Shown piece after piece: positions 43,130-54,413 of a DNA stretch of 64,000 bases. The stretch is taken from positions 1,624,001 to 1,688,000 of the forward strand of contig JAJTWR010000136.1 in the NCBI GenBank assembly GCA_021613335.1, read 5' to 3'. A program made the position numbers and the translations under genes. The notes beneath the pieces are model-generated. The model worked only from the letters and a program-made list of their open reading frames with translations, was not told the DNA's origin and searched no databases. Origin of the DNA: Whitmania pigra (taxonomy: Eukaryota; Annelida; Clitellata; Hirudinida; Haemopidae). Position 1 is the first letter of the stretch; each line of letters starts with the position of its first letter.

Positions 43130-43340
43130 TACGCTTCTGTTTTCTAATGAAAATAAAAAGTAATTCCACATAAACAACATCATCATTAGAAATGATGAAG
43201 AAGAAACTGGATGATTCACAGAATGTGAACACACATTGTTCCTGAAAACAGAAAGCTTTCCCTCTCCTCCGATAGAATCAGAATCAGGAGAAAGAATAGT
43301 ATCATTACACGAAGTGTTCTCTTCGTGAGTACTATTCAAA
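43130..43340 (-). pseudogene. Unrecognised Ser/Asn-rich ORF
   Basis: The minus strand reads STHEENTSCNDTILSPDSDS and onward. The composition looks coding, but no family is recognised and no splice partner was identified. Confidence 0.2.
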
Positions 43341-43529
43341 TTACAATCAATGATATTATAATGAGAGACTTAATGTGAATCTAACAATATAGCTTCATTA
43401 GGCGTTATAATGACTCTTAATACTTTTAATGAACGAGTCATGTTCATTAAGATTGGGAACTATCGCAAACAAAGGTTTTTCACTTTCGGTTCTATGTTAA
43501 TTATATTATCGCACACGTAGAAAGAATGA

Positions 43530-43860
43530 ATAATCAACCGACTGCTTCTGGTCCTCTACGGAGACCAGACATCTTAATCGTTTTACTAGGTACCATATGT
43601 AATGGTTGAATTAATTCTTCTCGAATGCGAACCATTTCAGCATTTTTCTCTCTCTTGTTCTAATCTTAGGCGCTTTAAAGCGATTTAATTAGAGAGCATT
43701 TCTCGCTTACGTTTTTCGATTTCATCTCTTTCATCGATTGTATACTCGTCATCTCTAGGTGCCTGGCTATGATGATTCGGAGATGTTGATCGAGTCGCAT
43801 TCAAATCGTATAGTATAGTATCGTCCGGACTATCCGTTATCTAAGACTCCCTATTTTCTA
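43530..43860 (-). pseudogene. Charged coiled-coil coding remnant
   Basis: The minus strand encodes SQAPRDDEYTIDERDEIEKR, then after one stop LKRLRLEQEREKNAEMVRI and EELIQPLHMVPSKT, ending at a stop after GLRRGPEAVG. Heptad-like Leu/Ile spacing and Glu/Lys/Arg content suggest a coiled coil, as seen before the C-terminus of many invertebrate transposon-encoded proteins. One in-frame stop makes it a pseudogene unless spliced. Confidence 0.4.
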
Positions 43861-44069
43861 AGTTCTCTTAAAGACATCTCGTACTCGTACTATATCCGAC
43901 AGCGAGAGTTTTTATGTTATGTTTTTATATTTTTATATTTTTTTTAAAGTATTATATGCAGTTAGAATAAACTCCAAGAACAAAAAAAAAGCTATTCTAT
44001 ATTATTACCAAGAACTTCTATCGAATAAGTAATTCGGGCACAGGCATTAATGCCTAGCTGCTAACGATT

Positions 44070-44457
44070 ATCTCACGGTTGATAACCTGGATCCTGCTGA
44101 GGATAATGATGATGCTCTCCCAGTCGATGCAGTCGCTCCTAATGACAGTTCTGATCCTGATTATCACTCGATGAAGTTGCTCCTGATAACGATCCGGCGA
44201 TCTCACAGTCACCGCCCTCCATTCTGATCACGGTCCTGCTGCCACCACCAACCGCAAGAACTAAATTGGAGAAATTGGAACTAGAGCTTTATAATAAAAA
44301 TAATAAAAATTCGTTCGATTCACGTTCGATTAAAGTAGTAATTTTCATTAAATTCTACTATGACATATATCGTAACCCATATGTAACACGCGCGTTATGT
44401 TCGATTTTACGTACCGCGCACCCCCTCTATAATCGTATGCGTGATATGCTAGATTAG
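44070..44457 (+). pseudogene. Acidic coding-like remnant ending in repeat X
   Basis: Acidic reading NLDPAEDNDDALPVDAVAPN then, in another frame, TKLEKLELELYNKNNK and RALCSILRTAHPLYNRMRDM to a stop at 44457. The last part overlaps repeat X and is also partly readable at 20186-20250. Probably part of an unrecognised transposon ORF. Confidence 0.3.
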
Positions 44458-44640
44458 ACTTTTGATTTTTTTTATAAAACATTAAAATATATTTTTAATT
44501 TTAAATAGCTTATAATTGGTTGGACGTTAATGCATAAAGAACTTTCGATATATGCTTACAGAAGCAGGTGGCAAAACAGTCACGTTAATCATTGCATTGT
44601 CCCGCTCTCGAATTTGGGTCAACTTGAATTTAGGGAATTA
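44375..44640 (+). repeat. Repeat X, uninterrupted copy
   Basis: Serves as the empty-site reference for the Tc insertion at 20304: it contains in one piece the sequences that are split between 20165-20301 and 27557-27660. Confidence 0.7.
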
Positions 44641-44949
44641 TGGGACACACACTTGTTAAGCGGAAACTTTTTGTAGCTTGGAATTGGCTAACAAGTTCGT
44701 TCTTTGAAGCATTGCTTCACTTTTGTCTGGCAAATCATTATGCGTGAACAATCTGCATTCCAAAGTAGGAAGTGATTGCAAATTTTGAAATGCAATAGAT
44801 TCGAGAAAGATTTGGAGAGAAAACGCAATACCGAAGCGACTCGTGGCCAACTTTGGTCAATTGCAGCTAGCTCATGAATCGTTAATAAGTTCTTTGAAGT
44901 TTTTAGCAATTGATTAACAGACATAATATACATTCAAAAAATCAACCAG

Positions 44950-45830
44950 AAGACCAATAATAATTATTCCTCATCATCGGTTAAGCCTTCAAATCCGTCA
45001 TATGTCTTTATATTCATTTTCGGGTGTTGCCGGTTCGCAGGCTAGTTCATCATCCAGGTGGTCACTTACTCCTTTCCTGTATACTTAATTCCAGCCTTTC
45101 TAAAGCTTCTCAGGATCAAATCAGGCTATACTTTGTCCCATGCTCGTGCAACCCAGAGAGTTCACCTCGGAATATAAGGCCTTGGTGTCTCGTCCAGACG
45201 GTGTGTGAGCGTGTGTTCCATTCCTCCCACTCAGACCTGTCAATTTGTCAACGATTTGTAGTTCCAAAATGCAACATTTTGGATGGTAGATTACCCGGGA
45301 TGATTGCAATCCTCTTAAGTTGAGTTAAGTTCTTTAACTCTTTATGAGCATCCATGATCAACAGCAAGCTCTTTGAAAAAAATTCGCCCGGTCTCGTTTA
45401 AGAACATTTCTGAATCCAGAGCTTCATGCTGTTGTGTCCATCCAGCCTTTTTGTTGTAGTGACCAACAACGCTTAGAATTTTTCGCATTGTCTCTTGAAA
45501 ATCAACATCAGTTTTGATTTGGTGCTAGCCAAGTATGACTGTGAAACACGTCCGTTCGAGACCACTTGTTGTTATTGCCACAGTTCTTGCGCCAGATGCT
45601 TCCATTGTTTTCGTGGTGGGAATGTCGAAAGCTATCTCTTCCTTTGTTCAAGACCCATAGCTTTAGATCAGATTCTAACTTTGGCCACGTTTTCTCAGGT
45701 TCAGTTTCTCAAGCAAGCATTCCTTCTTTCTCCATTCGCGAACCGATATTTCAATAACGTTGAACTCCCGAGCAGCCTTTGTCTTTTGCTCTAGAAACGA
45801 CTTCCCAGCAAGCACAAGAAATCGGGACAC
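44950..45830 (-). pseudogene. pogo/Tigger-like transposase remnant
   Basis: Minus strand, in order: KAAREFNVIEISVREWRKKE (pogo helix-turn-helix, 45690-45760); TKTMEASGARTVAITTSGLE and RTCFTVILG (start of the DDE domain, about 45540-45640); ARAWDKV and PDLILRSFRKAGIK (end of the DDE domain, about 45070-45150). Stops occur between and within the blocks. The HTH side ends next to a GC-rich insertion at 45795. Confidence 0.72.
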
Positions 45831-45990
45831 GACGCGGGGAAAAACGTGGGGCCTGCTTCGGCAGCCCAGCGGGGCCATGCCGGGTTTGGCCGCGGGCACC
45901 AGTCGGGTCCCAGGACACGGGTCCCACTCGGGTAGCCCGCCGGTTTGTCTGTGGGCATCACGGGTTGCCCAGCCCAATCCCTACATCATT
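45795..45990 (-). repeat. GC-rich repeat Z, copy 1
   Basis: Much GC-richer than its flanks. On the minus strand it ends TTGTGCTTGCTGGGAAG. The copy at 49590-49790 ends GTGTTTGCTGGGGAAGCTT in the other orientation. Both share GGGCAACCCG-like cores. Possibly a MITE with CCCAGCAA ends. Confidence 0.45.
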
Positions 45991-46339
45991 AATGACGAGT
46001 TTCCCAACAATATATGTAACACTGAAGAATACAAATTTTTGGATTACATCAAGTTTATTGAAAAAATTCAGCTTTTATTAATTGAATTAATTCTTTTCCG
46101 GCTGCCAGCTCTTCTGTCTCTGGCATTTCCAAACCACTTGCGAAGTTCCAACTCACAATCTTGGCTAGTTGCAGCTGAAGTGCTTGGGTTCCTTTGTACT
46201 ACCCCTAAAATTTTCCAGATGAAAAGATTAATAATACTGCTAATCTTATTATTACTCTATAATTAAGTTAAATTAAAATTCAATTTATAGTATCATCAAA
46301 CCAAAGTGTTAATCAACAAAGTTACAAAAAGGAAACCAG

Positions 46340-47300
46340 TTGACTAACGAAACACAACATTAAACATTTCGGCTTGTTGAAAAGCCTTTTTGCCATGCTG
46401 TCCCGACAAATTGCACTTTCGACTCATTTCATCCGTCAGCAAATGCTTCATAAGCCTCCGGATGGTGGTCCGGTTATGCCCTCCATTGGATGCCAGAGCA
46501 GAAATCTGAATTGAGAATCAGTCATTAAACTAATTTTTAAAATGTTAAAACCAATTGGTTTTTAATTCCGACATCCTTTAAATGCTTGCAAATTCACAAT
46601 CACTTCGAATTGGTAAACTAATTCCTTCCGGAATTTCAGCATTAGTAACCATGTTGTTTTGCAAGCACTTTGCAATCATATCAGGAGATCTCTTAATCAT
46701 CTCTGTATTTGCTATTAAGAGCCTAAAAGCCTTATCCAAAAATCTGTTTTGGAGCAATATATCAAGAATGAATATAAATTTAATTGTCAACAACAATTAT
46801 CATAACAAGTCTAGATCACCAAGGGTGCTAGATGTTTAATACTTGGGGAGAGGGATGAGGTAATTCTGAGTGATGTGATTGAGGTGACTGAGATCGAAAT
46901 GAAGGAGAATGGTGGACCTGAAACACTTCTTTTGAAGGAGGAATTGGCTTATTTATTTGGACATCCTTTGGTTTTCTGAATAATTTAAAATTGCAATTAG
47001 CTAAACAGATAACATATAACAAGTTAAAAAACAAATTTTAAAACATATAATATTCGCAATATGTTCGAATGGGCATACCGCAGTTTCAATGAAACAACTT
47101 CTTCATCACCACTTGATTCTATCCTCCTTTTTGCTCTGTAAAAATATTGTTAAAATAAATCCAGTATTGCACACCGTTAGGAATATATCAGTCTTGTATA
47201 CTTTCTTCTTTTTTTTTCAATGACATAAGTTTCAGAATCGATGTTCGATGTCTCCTCAGCCAATTTTGTCTTTGCTCTGGCATCCATAACATCATCTCAA
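46340..47300 (-). pseudogene. DUF4806-like gene remnant, exon pieces
   Basis: Minus-strand pieces with consensus borders: DARAKTKLAEETSNIDSETY (47210-47300); AKRRIESSGDEEVVSLKLR (47085-47140, between TTTACAG and GTATGC); a Ser/His/Pro-rich linker (46837-47000); FLDKAFRLLIANTEMIKRSP to EIPEGISLPIRSDCEF (46585-46760); and ISALASNGGHNRTTIRRLMK with TDEMSRKCNLSGQHGKKAF (46355-46505). The last two match the DUF4806 core, in which a GG motif is followed by a helix and TDELA...KKAF. The order of the two core pieces is normal, but stops lie between them, so the gene is probably dead. Confidence 0.6.
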
Positions 47301-47665
47301 TCATGAAAAGCAACACACATTTTGTTATATTATTTACAAACATATTTCATTTAGTCCCCTCCAGCCAAAGTTGTGCATTTTATAGTCTTATTTGTTCAAA
47401 GAAGAGTTCTAAAATCATTTAGCAAATCAGGAATAACATGCTTAAGAACTTTCAATAAGTCTGTTGTGGCTTTATGACAGATATTATTAGACAAAGCCTA
47501 ACGAGCAAGCTCTTCAGTTATGTTTTATGATTTGGATCTTCCAAATTCCTTTTTTCTTCTGAATAATGATTTAGATCTTCCAAACCCATTTCTTCTTCTG
47601 ACTTTTGGAAACGAATGGACCACGTATCCTCATCAAATTGTCGATGTAATTCATCGTCAACTGAC

Positions 47666-49100
47666 CAGTGATGGGCAAAATAAATCGCGATTGCGATTTG
47701 AAATGATTTGAATCGGGATTTAGGCGAGGTTGCGATTTGATTTGAACATTGTTGGATTCGATTTTTGCCTCAGTGATTTTGATTCGATTAGATTTGCCTT
47801 TTTTCAAATCATTGAAATAAAGATGGTTGTATATTTTTAATTTTGTAAAAATGGTTAAAAATTTAAGAATTCTATATCTTTGGCGTCCTCCCCGTTACAT
47901 AAACATTGTTATAGGTTACATGCTTTTGTTCTACTTGTAGCTTTACCGCGTTTTAAATATGAAAAAATTATATTGGTGCTGCAAGGTGATGGTGTCACAA
48001 TTTCGCAAGTGATACTTGCATTAATTGGGATTGATGAAGCAGTTTCAAATTGTCAAACCCAGTTAATTGCTCTGAAAAAAAACCTTCGTGCAGCTCTTCA
48101 TAACCGATTCCAGGAATCTATGAGAAGACCAGAGAATGTGGTCTCAACTGTGTTGGATAGTCGTTTCAAACTAGTTCCTTTTGGTACCACCCCGCTGCTT
48201 GATTCGCATTTTACTGACAGTGGCTCACAGAAAAGTCCTACATTAATAATCCCATCAGCCAATGAGGCAAAATCTCTTCTTCTTCACATGATGGACAATA
48301 AAGTCAGATGAAATAACAGGGTCTCACGCTTCACAGTCTAAAACCTCATGCCAAACAGAAAAGAATCTACCTGAACCAACTACCAGTTCTGGTCGGCGGA
48401 GCATTTTTGCAAGATACCATTGTCCTCAGGTATGAACAAATTATATTGGATTGGAAATGTACGTTAATTATTAAATAATATGTATATATTGCAGGTTATT
48501 GACAAAGAGGACGAAGAACATTCAGTGTATCTTAATGCTCAAACGGACCACAACATCACTCCTGAACAATTTTGGGCAGCTAATGGTCAACGCTTTCCAA
48601 AACTACAACGACTTGCGCGTAGACTTCTAAGCATCCCGGCATCATCTCGAAGTGTGGAGAGACTGTTTTCAATTTCAGGTGCTTTCGTCTCTGCCAGAAG
48701 AAATCGATTATCAGCACCAACTGTGGAGTCACTGTTGCTCTTGAGGGAACAGAAAACTGAGTTTTAATGATTTTTTTAAACGGTAATATGTACTGATTAT
48801 CTATATGTACTGGTTATCAAACACCTCTTTTTGGTATCAATAAATAAATAAAAAAAAATAATAAAACTGTAAAAATGTTGGCTGTTAATTTCATTGTGTT
48901 TTGCTCGAAAAAATTTGCGAAGATAGGGCAGCAGGAAATTTTCGGAAGATTTGATTTGATTTGGTATTTGGGCGTTTGGGATTTGATTCTATTTGGAATT
49001 TTTTGATTCTATTTGAGATTTGGTAGTTAAGATTTAAATCATTTTACAAATGATTTGAGATTTGACCATTGAGATTTGATTTGATTTGTGCTCATCACTG
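47666..49100 (+). mobile_element. hAT transposon with exact 8-bp TSD
   Basis: CAACTGAC is duplicated at 47658-47665 and 49101-49108. The ends are CAGTGATGGGCAAAAT and, on the complement, CAGTGATGAGCACAAAT. Subterminal regions at both ends are rich in GATTTGATTT/AAATCAAATC words. 1435 bp, with two transposase pieces inside. It interrupts the transposase-like ORF of the composite element. Confidence 0.93.
47880..48767 (+). pseudogene. hAT transposase remnant (ZBED-like)
   Basis: The first piece (to 48311) reads LKKNLRAALHNRFQESMRRP and VVSTVLDSRFKLVPF, the part of the catalytic core just before the dimerisation domain (LDPRFK-like motif). The second (48480-48767) reads ITPEQFWAANGQRFPKLQRL then LSIPASSRSVERLFSISGAF and RNRLSAPTVESLLLLREQ, a well-conserved dimerisation domain. 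The zinc finger and N-terminal half of the core are missing. An intron or deletion separates the pieces. Confidence 0.85.
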
Positions 49101-49589
49101 CAACTGACTCAACTGGCTTACGGTATCGACTGAATTTCTAAAACTAGAAACATTATTTACATCCGTATTGGAGCATGAAGGAATATGCTCAACGTTAACA
49201 GTTTTCAATTGATTCATAATTTCTTCAACTCGTCTAGCTAATTGACGTCTTTTAGTTCTCTCTGAAACGTATGGCGATAAACTCATGTTGCAGAAAGTTT
49301 TATCGTTGCTTAATCTTTTTCCTGAAGCAAATGTGCCAAAAATGCAATTATTAAGTTGATTAACTCACTTTTTTGGCGTTCAACTCGTTCGACTGAGAGC
49401 GCTTGTATCGTTGAATTCGGTAACAAATCAAAAATGAATCCAATTTTACCCGCGCTGTTGTATATAATGAAACTAGTTATACATAACTAAACAATTTTAC
49501 AAACAGAGTAATTGCAAGGATTCACTAAATGTTTACATTGTAGAAATATCATTAATTATGAATAAAATTTATTTTATACATATACACAT

Positions 49590-49790
49590 TATTTTCCGGC
49601 GGGGATAAGCCACTAGGCTATGCTCGGGACCCTTGTGGGCTCTTTGGCATATTAATGATTTTCTTTCCCCTACGGTTCCCGTACCTATCCCGAGACTTTG
49701 CCCGGACGTAACCCGCTGAACTGGGCAAACTGGGCAACCCGCCTTCAGGCCGCACGGTCCCCACCTGGCGGTGTTTGCTGGGGAAGCTTA
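49590..49790 (+). repeat. GC-rich repeat Z, copy 2
   Basis: CCGGCGGGGATAAGCC near the left and CGGTGTTTGCTGGGGAAGC at the right; shares its end and GGGCAACCCG words with 45795-45990. Confidence 0.45.
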
Positions 49791-49874
49791 TAGGCAACAC
49801 TGTACGAGTTACGTTTATCAGCCACTTTCTTCGACGTCGATATTTCAATCAAGAGCACTTCTATCTACATATTA

Positions 49875-49998
49875 CTGTATCTAACAGGCACCCGCCGCTC
49901 AGCCAACGGAAGATTTTTTGACAACTTTTATATTTGATTGTTTTATATATTAGAAACTGCTTCAATTTAATATTTTAATTTATATAATTTTAACGGCA
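49875..49998 (-). repeat. Repeat Y, copy 2
   Basis: Complement of 42660-42790 with few differences. The two copies lie 7.1 kb apart in opposite orientation. Confidence 0.7.
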
Positions 49999-50324
49999 CT
50001 TGCATAGACGAATGAGACGGGAATCGCTATATGCTAAACGCTAATGCAAAAACGCTAGGCGAATCCTCAGCCGCTACGCCAAGTGGGCGCGGCCCACGGA
50101 ATGTTGTCAATCTTGGTAGGACAATGTATTCGACATTAGTACATACGCATTTCTCGACAATCCAGAAACAAGTTTTAAAATTTACAATTAAAGGTTTTTT
50201 GTGATATTTGGGTGGGGGGAGGTTCAAACTGTTTAATAAGTCCCTGGGCTCATAATCAAAAATGGTTTGCTAATTGTACATGCGGACACAAATTATACCA
50301 CATCGATTAAGTACTTAGGGGTCG

Positions 50325-50450
50325 ATAAACAAGTACTTGAGATCAAAGTTGAAAACAATACCGAAGGTCCAAGAACTAGTACAAGTACAGGTTCTCGGGG
50401 TCCAAGTACAAGTGCCTGAAATCGGTACTCCAGTACAGGTCTACTTGATA
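50325..50450 (+). repeat. Degenerate GTACAAGTAC-rich repeat
   Basis: Repeats of GTCCAAG, AGTACAAGTACAGG and GGTACTCCAGTACAGG. The AAGTAC words recall the ends of the hAT at 56146-59833; possibly a fragment of a relative. Confidence 0.35.
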
Positions 50451-50779
50451 GTCGATGATAAATTTTGTGCAATTGCACTATATGGAAAAATCTGCGCCCA
50501 TGCGTTTTTTAGTCGATTTTTTCAGTGCCTTTTGCATCCAGATACCATGCGAAGGCACTCCTTAGTTCCACCATTTATATAGCCCTACCCAAGGGCCCTC
50601 CCTGGTGGTGCGACCTGGGATGTGAACACTTCACATAATGACTGATGCTTTCACCTCCGTTCGCAGAAACTCAACCCTCTGAGTCAACTTGCACTTGTTA
50701 TAATCGGTCACAAAAATTAACAAAATAGACCATAATTTAAACAAAAATATCGCTCCAAATTTTAAAAATGTAATCAAGT

Positions 50780-53700
50780 CTACACTATTTTAATGGGATC
50801 AGAGTCTGCCTCTGAGAGTGATATTGCAACAGAATTGCTCAAAATATTCTGGAGGTGATGCATCATAACTTCAAGAAAACCTCTCTCAGTATTGGAATGA
50901 CCACATAGTATCAAAGCACTTGTGCCATTTTTCTGATGACAAACTTCAAGCACATCATGATGACTCATTTCTCCAGTAATTAATACGTCAGCTTTAATTC
51001 CTCTCAGTACACTACTCCCTGAGCCAGCACAAACTGCTACTGAAGACACAAGAGAATCTGGCAAGAAAAGTTTATGAAAATTAAATTTGAAGCATATTAA
51101 TACTTTACACATTCCCATTCAGTTATTTAATCAACATCAAGCTCCAATAAACGTCATTATAATAATAGTAATAAAAGCTGTGGATTTAATCGATTAATCG
51201 TATAACATTTCTAATCAGTTAAAAATTCATTAATCAATATTTTTCTCAATTTATTTTAATTTAAACAGTCTTCTTTTAGGTTACTTGCCTTTCCCCACAT
51301 TAAGCAAGCAATGTGCTGAAAGCAGAGCAATATTCTGAGCTAGCAAAAGACCTTGTTTCCAGTAAGGATAATGCCATTGAAATTGTGGCTAGAAATTTAG
51401 TTGGTAAGTCCATCTACACGTTCCTCACTCAGTTAAGTTTATCGAGCCGGGAAAGAACTAAGGCTATGATAAAAATGTTGGAGGCAGCATCTTGTTGGAG
51501 CTACTGTTTATAATTAAATTATTTCTCAGTCTTTGTTCTCAAAGTTTTTAAAGAAATAAACAAAGTTTGCAAAGTGTCTTTGAGACATGATTGGATGTTG
51601 TAGCTAACTAAGGTAGAATGATTGTGTGTGGTGCACACCGACCAAAGCAGACTTAAGACACAACAAGATAGTTAAAAGTAGTGAAATATATGTGTTATTA
51701 ATTAATCAAATAAAATAAATTTTGATTAATCAATCAATAAAAATTGTAATCGTTCTCAGCCCCACTGATAATAATGCAGTAAAACTCATTAATTACATAA
51801 TCTGCCCTTTCAAATGTGCTCAATCTACTTTCATATCTGAAGAAACATTAATGTATATGTATATTCACATATCAAATATAGAAAATAGGACTGTGTCATT
51901 TGATTCATGATAGATCACAAGAGTATATGTACTAGCCAATAATGCAGAATTTTTTTGATAGATGAAGTTATACATCCATTGATGTACAGGGTTGTTAATA
52001 TGCAATATCAGTGTAATTCTTTTTGGATACTCAATGTAAATACTGTTGATCCCTATCTTGACCTTAGTTAATTCACCAAACCCCATTAAGTCAGCATTAT
52101 TGAAGTGTAACAGCCAAAATCAATGTCTTAGCATTTTCTCATCAGTAATGTTGATTCTTTAATGTGCCCAAACCATAATATCTTGAGCACAAGAGGGCCA
52201 AATTCACAACTTAACATTATTTATCTCGGTCCCGATGACATCTCTGGCTTTTGAAGTAGAACCATCAAATTCCCACTTTGCATTTTTTTCAGGGATAACA
52301 TAATCTGTTGATTCTTTTGTGACCAAGCACAATTCACTCACTCAAGTTCTTCATGTCTGAGGAATAATACACTGTAGATGTTCTGTTTATGTTTTCAGTT
52401 CTAAAAATGTCTATAGGTAAGAGAAAACTGGACAATCAGTCAATAGAGAAAAGTGTGAAATCGTATTGCGGCTAGAAAAAAGAACAATACTGGTAGAACT
52501 CAGCAGTCACTATTTCAGGATGGAAGGAGAATGCTGACCTGATAAAGCAAATGTTTGATAAATAAATCTTTGATCTAGCAAGAAAAAACTTGGAGCAGGT
52601 GAGCACTGATGTCAATGATGCAATGCTTCAATGGCACCTTTGCTGATGGGGAAGGCTAACGTCCTTGATGCAAAGCAAAGGACACCATGACTTTAAAGCA
52701 AGTCAGAAAATAAGACACAACAACTTCAAAGCAGTTTGTGGAGAGAACACATCTTACGCATGTACATTCTCATTTTTTGAGGCACATATCAGAGGTACAT
52801 AAAGAAATTTCAAGATGTATTAATATATAATTAATATATTGTTGCCATGCTGGTTGTCAATCATCTTGATGATTTTAGACAACATAAATGGGTTCAACTG
52901 CACTGTTTTCAAAACTTTGAAAATTGCAAACTAATTAATATTTTCAAAAATCAATGGCCTCTTCTTCATCCTTGTGCTTACCTTTTGTTTATATTTAACT
53001 CTCACTAGAAACGTAGCACATGAAGGCAGAAATGATAATCTTGTCCTGTTTTGTGCTGGCGTGATCTAATGCATTAGTTCTCAACCTTACTGAAAACCCT
53101 TGGCAACACTCGCTGTGCTTTTGCGACCCCAACAATAAAATTGCTTGGGTTACCTTTAACTAAGTTAACTTCGTTATTGCTGTTATGCACGTTAGAATAA
53201 GAAAACACATTTGCCCTTGAAGCACAAATGCAAATTCTTAATTTTCAATCAAATAACCTGAGTAATCAAACAACATTTTCCTTTTGTACATTAATATGAA
53301 TTCTTTTAACTTTAATGTAAAACTTCAAAATATTTACCTTCATCCAATTGATATCCCATAGCTAGCTGAACTTTATCCAGCTTAAGATGGTTTTTCATTT
53401 TATATACAACATCTTTTATTTTCATTGGAACATCCAATAGCACTATTCTACCATCCCCACTTTTAGGACTCAAATGCTATTAAATAAAACAAATTTGACT
53501 CTCTATTGGTAATGCAAACAACTGACCAATTAAAAAAAATTAACTTTAATCTCCTGTATCTCCACAGAAGAAATGGATGAAAATGCCTCAAATAGCTTCA
53601 GATGATGCTTCAAACAAGTCAACTTGATAGAGGATCTGCAAACAAATTGCAAAAGCATTAATTTACTATGTTAATAAGTTCAATGTTTTATCATTATTAT

Positions 53701-54413
53701 ATCGCTAGCATAGAAAACTAACCCATTAAAAACAAAATCAAGATTAAGTTTCTCCACTTCTTCAATGACTTTTTGTATTTCAGCAGATTCAGTTTGGGAA
53801 TTGAAGAGAATCGTAATGTTATATTTTTGTTCCATTTGACATGAAAGGAAATCCAGTGTTCCAGCTTAAATAAAATATTAAATCTGATTTTTTTTCAATA
53901 GCAAATTTAATTTTTAAAAATTTGAACAATTTTTCTCTAACTTGTAAAGATTAGGAATGTAATAGGGAATATATATATAATCATAACCCTTGAGTAGCAA
54001 AAACTAACCAAATGGAGAAATTAGCCAATCATTTAATCCACCTTCCACAACATCCCAACAAGTGTGAGGAGAATAAACAGCAACAAGATTTTCTAAACAC
54101 CTTATTAAGATTATTTCTTTCCATGAATTCTGAGTTAATCTTTTCAGTGGATTAAAGATCGGAGGGTGGTAAGATATAATCATGTTGGCTTTCGTCGTTA
54201 TGGCCTCTTCAAGTACCTAAATAAAACATCAGATTATCTAAGCACTAAAACAACTCGCTTTGCGCTAACCTTTAAAGTCAAGTCATTCGTCAACAAAATG
54301 CGAGAAACAATATGATTTGAGGGTTCCACGAGTAAGCCAACATTATCCCATTCCTTTGCAAGCCTTAAAGGTGCAAATTCGTTGAGTTTGTTTACAACGT
54401 CCTTTAAATCCAT
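50780..54413 (-). CDS. NIF3L1: NIF3L1-like gene, complete, six exons, 333 residues
   Basis: NIF3/DUF34 protein, a near-universal metal-binding family whose precise biochemical role is unsettled. Exons (minus): 54270-54413, 54009-54216, 53723-53864, 53545-53635, 53338-53476, 50780-51057. Every junction is GT/AG and phases fit (0,1,2,0,1); total 1002 coding bases including the stop. Exon 1 reads MDLKDVVNKLNEFAPLRLAK and EWDNVGLLVEP; exon 2 has IISYHPPIFNPLKRLT (metal-site HPPxF) and YSPHTCWD, GGLNDWL; exon 6 has VAVCAGSGSSVLRG, LITGEMSHHDVLEV and GHSNTERGF (second half of the metal site). Length is close to the animal norm (about 350-380). Exon 1 could start 28 codons earlier, but the inner Met fits the family. 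Intron 5 (2.3 kb) carries LINE and Tigger debris on the other strand. Confidence 0.93.
51300..51515 (+). pseudogene. zf-RVT LINE tail inside NIF3L1 intron 5
   Basis: The plus strand reads YSELAKDLVSSKDNAIEIVA, RNLVGKSIYTFLTQLSLSS and AMIKMLEAAS, matching FEVGARGMVGQSTYTFLREI...MSRAAEVAS of the LINE at 5650-7385. Only the extreme C-terminus is left; a 3' end retained in this way is usual after 5'-truncated LINE insertion. Antisense to NIF3L1. Confidence 0.7.
52400..52780 (+). pseudogene. Tigger/pogo N-terminal DNA-binding remnant in NIF3L1 intron 5
   Basis: The plus strand starts MSIGKRKLDNQSIEKSVKSY, continues with LEQVSTDVNDAMLQWHLC and DFKASQKIRHNNFKAVCGEN. These fit the two helix-turn-helix units of CENP-B/Tigger proteins (a KR-rich start, then the L-W motif, then NFKASNGW-RFK). 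Many stops. No DDE domain remains. Confidence 0.55.
53065..53110. repeat. hAT terminus fragment
   Basis: TAGTTCTCAACCTTACTGAA followed by GCTTTTGCGACCCC is the familiar terminus of a hAT/Charlie-type MITE (GGTTCTCAACCT...GCGACCCC). Only one end is seen. Confidence 0.45.

Larger units (their letters stand above)
46340..49286 (-). mobile_element. Composite element: transposase-like ORF plus DUF4806-like ORF, split by hAT
   Basis: Minus strand. The upstream part (49286-49101, continuing 47657-47340 once the hAT is ignored) starts MSLSPYVSERTKRRQLARRV, is acidic, and ends with a block like NNICHKATTDLLKVLKHVIP plus DFRTLL, the signature I associate with a widespread invertebrate transposase family (WAIxxNI...LLxIL...LPxDxRTLL). 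The downstream part (47300-46340) has five exon-like pieces with AG/GT borders that fit DUF4806 proteins. Ends of the element were not found. The pairing on one strand is observed; a functional link is inferred. Confidence 0.5.

Noticed and set aside
50440..50640. GC-richer stretch as a host exon
   Set aside because: No open frame with splice borders and no recognisable motif.
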